A DNA stretch of 6,507 bases from an uncultured Pseudomonadota bacterium (GTDB lineage: Bacteria > Myxococcota_A > UBA796 > UBA9615). The stretch covers positions 1 to 6,507 of the forward strand of contig CALCXL010000536.1 in assembly GCA_937907595.1 (NCBI GenBank), given 5' to 3'. Both the position numbers and the translations under genes were made by a program. A model generated the notes under the pieces. That model was not told the DNA's origin. It saw only the letters and a program-made list of their open reading frames with translations, and did no database searches. This document shows, in pieces, positions 5,916 to 6,507 of this stretch; the stretch's first letter is position 1; each line of letters starts with the position of its first letter.

Positions 5916-6507
5916 CGGTGACCTCCTTGATCTCCGGCAGGCGAACTCCTTCGATCACCCCGCCGTCGAACTGGGCCAGCGTGAGCTGGACCTTGGTGTG
6001 GTTGCGTGCATTGGCGTCCAGGGCAGCGCGACGCTGGGCCCGCAGACGATCGACCTCTTCGTTCAGCGTGCGCCCCGACGCCTCCTCGGCGTCCAGGCTG
6101 AAGCCCAGCCGGGTGCCCTCGCCGAAGCTCTGGGCGATGGACTCCTCCAACGCGGGGTGGCCCCGCAGGTTGCGGGCCTGGTTGAGGGCGACCATGCCCT
6201 CGAAGCCCACCTGGATCACCCCGTCGTCGGCCGCCAGGAAGCCCGCGGTGGCCAGGGCGGCCTTCACCGGGCCCATGCCGTCGTCCCGGGGCAGCGCGTG
6301 CACGAAGCGGCGCCACCGGGTGGCGTCGCACAGGGGGCTGCCGGCGGGGTCGGGGCGGCCGGGGTTGCGGCGGGAGACGCCGGGGGGCGTGGAGGCCACC
6401 AGCGTGGGCATGGGGACGTTGGGCGGGTCGTCGGCGGGGACCGGCGCAGCGGCTGCGGGGGAGGGCGCCGTCGGGCGATCGGGCGGCGCGCTGGCGGCGG
6501 CCGGGGC
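5905..6507 (-). CDS. dnaX: DNA polymerase III gamma/tau subunit, C-terminal part (5' end beyond window)
   Basis: The last 200 residues of a protein that enters from the right edge. The first 50 or so visible residues are an Ala/Pro/Asp linker, as found between the clamp-loader core and the C-terminal domain of tau. Then comes a compact domain: WRRFVHALPRDDGMGPVKAALATAGFL, a VIQVGFEG strand, and helices including RGHPALEESIAQSFGEG, which resembles the HPxVxxxxxxFGG end of many DnaX proteins. About 70 more residues follow, ending EIKEVTDVQ. The ATPase and collar domains are outside the window. Identity rests on this C-terminal pattern plus position directly before ybaB-recR, where dnaX is the usual gene. 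DnaX assembles the clamp loader and links it to the polymerase and, through tau, to helicase. The stop overlaps the ybaB start by 11 nt. No programmed frameshift signal lies in the visible part. Confidence 0.85.
   Translation of the reverse strand, partial: APAAASAPPDRPTAPSPAAAAPVPADDPPNVPMPTLVASTPPGVSRRNPGRPDPAGSPLCDATRWRRFVHALPRDDGMGPVKAALATAGFLAADDGVIQVGFEGMVALNQARNLRGHPALEESIAQSFGEGTRLGFSLDAEEASGRTLNEEVDRLRAQRRAALDANARNHTKVQLTLAQFDGGVIEGVRLPEIKEVTDVQ
5921..5928 (-). promoter_or_regulatory. Shine-Dalgarno site of ybaB
   Basis: AAGGAGGT on the minus strand, 5 nt before the ATG at 5915, a full anti-Shine-Dalgarno match. It is embedded in the final dnaX codons (Lys-Glu-Val) and fixes the ybaB start. 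Its strength suggests ybaB is translated at a higher rate than the genes around it. Confidence 0.85.

Noticed and set aside
5905..6507. Programmed frameshift site making the short gamma form of DnaX.
   Set aside because: No A-rich slippery heptamer occurs in the visible C-terminal part; if present it would lie further upstream, outside the window.

Overview
The window is a high-GC (about 70% by eye) bacterial chromosome segment holding six protein genes and no RNA genes, insertion sequences or CRISPR. GC-rich wobble positions, the dnaX-ybaB-recR cluster and large secreted or acidic repeat proteins would suit Myxococcota or another delta-proteobacterial lineage. That assignment is inferred from style only; no marker here fixes the taxon.

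Left part (1-2444, minus strand): a two-gene operon reading leftward. A 179-residue coiled-coil protein (2444-1905) is followed 5 nt later by a large protein (1899 to beyond base 1) with an Ala/Pro-rich N-terminus, a helical middle, about 300 residues of extremely acidic sequence built partly from tandem DNA repeats, and the start of a tetratricopeptide (TPR) region cut by the window edge. A plausible sigma-70-type promoter lies at 2573-2544. Neither protein is recognised as a named family.

Middle (2682-4922, plus strand): a divergent gene for a 746-residue exported protein. It has a signal peptide, a long TPR-like helical solenoid, and a short C-terminal segment that looks like the last third of a CHAT (caspase-like) domain lacking its histidine half. 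This is the most unusual gene in the window.

Right part (4928-6507, minus strand): the conserved housekeeping cluster dnaX (3' end only) - ybaB/ebfC - recR. Adjacent genes overlap by 11 and 8 nt, so translation is probably coupled. The cluster links the replicative clamp loader, a nucleoid-associated protein and the RecFOR recombination mediator RecR. It converges on the CHAT-like gene with only 5 nt between the stop codons.

No complete new system is visible. The leads are the degenerate CHAT-like protein, the repeat-built acidic/TPR protein with its coiled-coil partner, and a non-canonical residue in the RecR Toprim domain.
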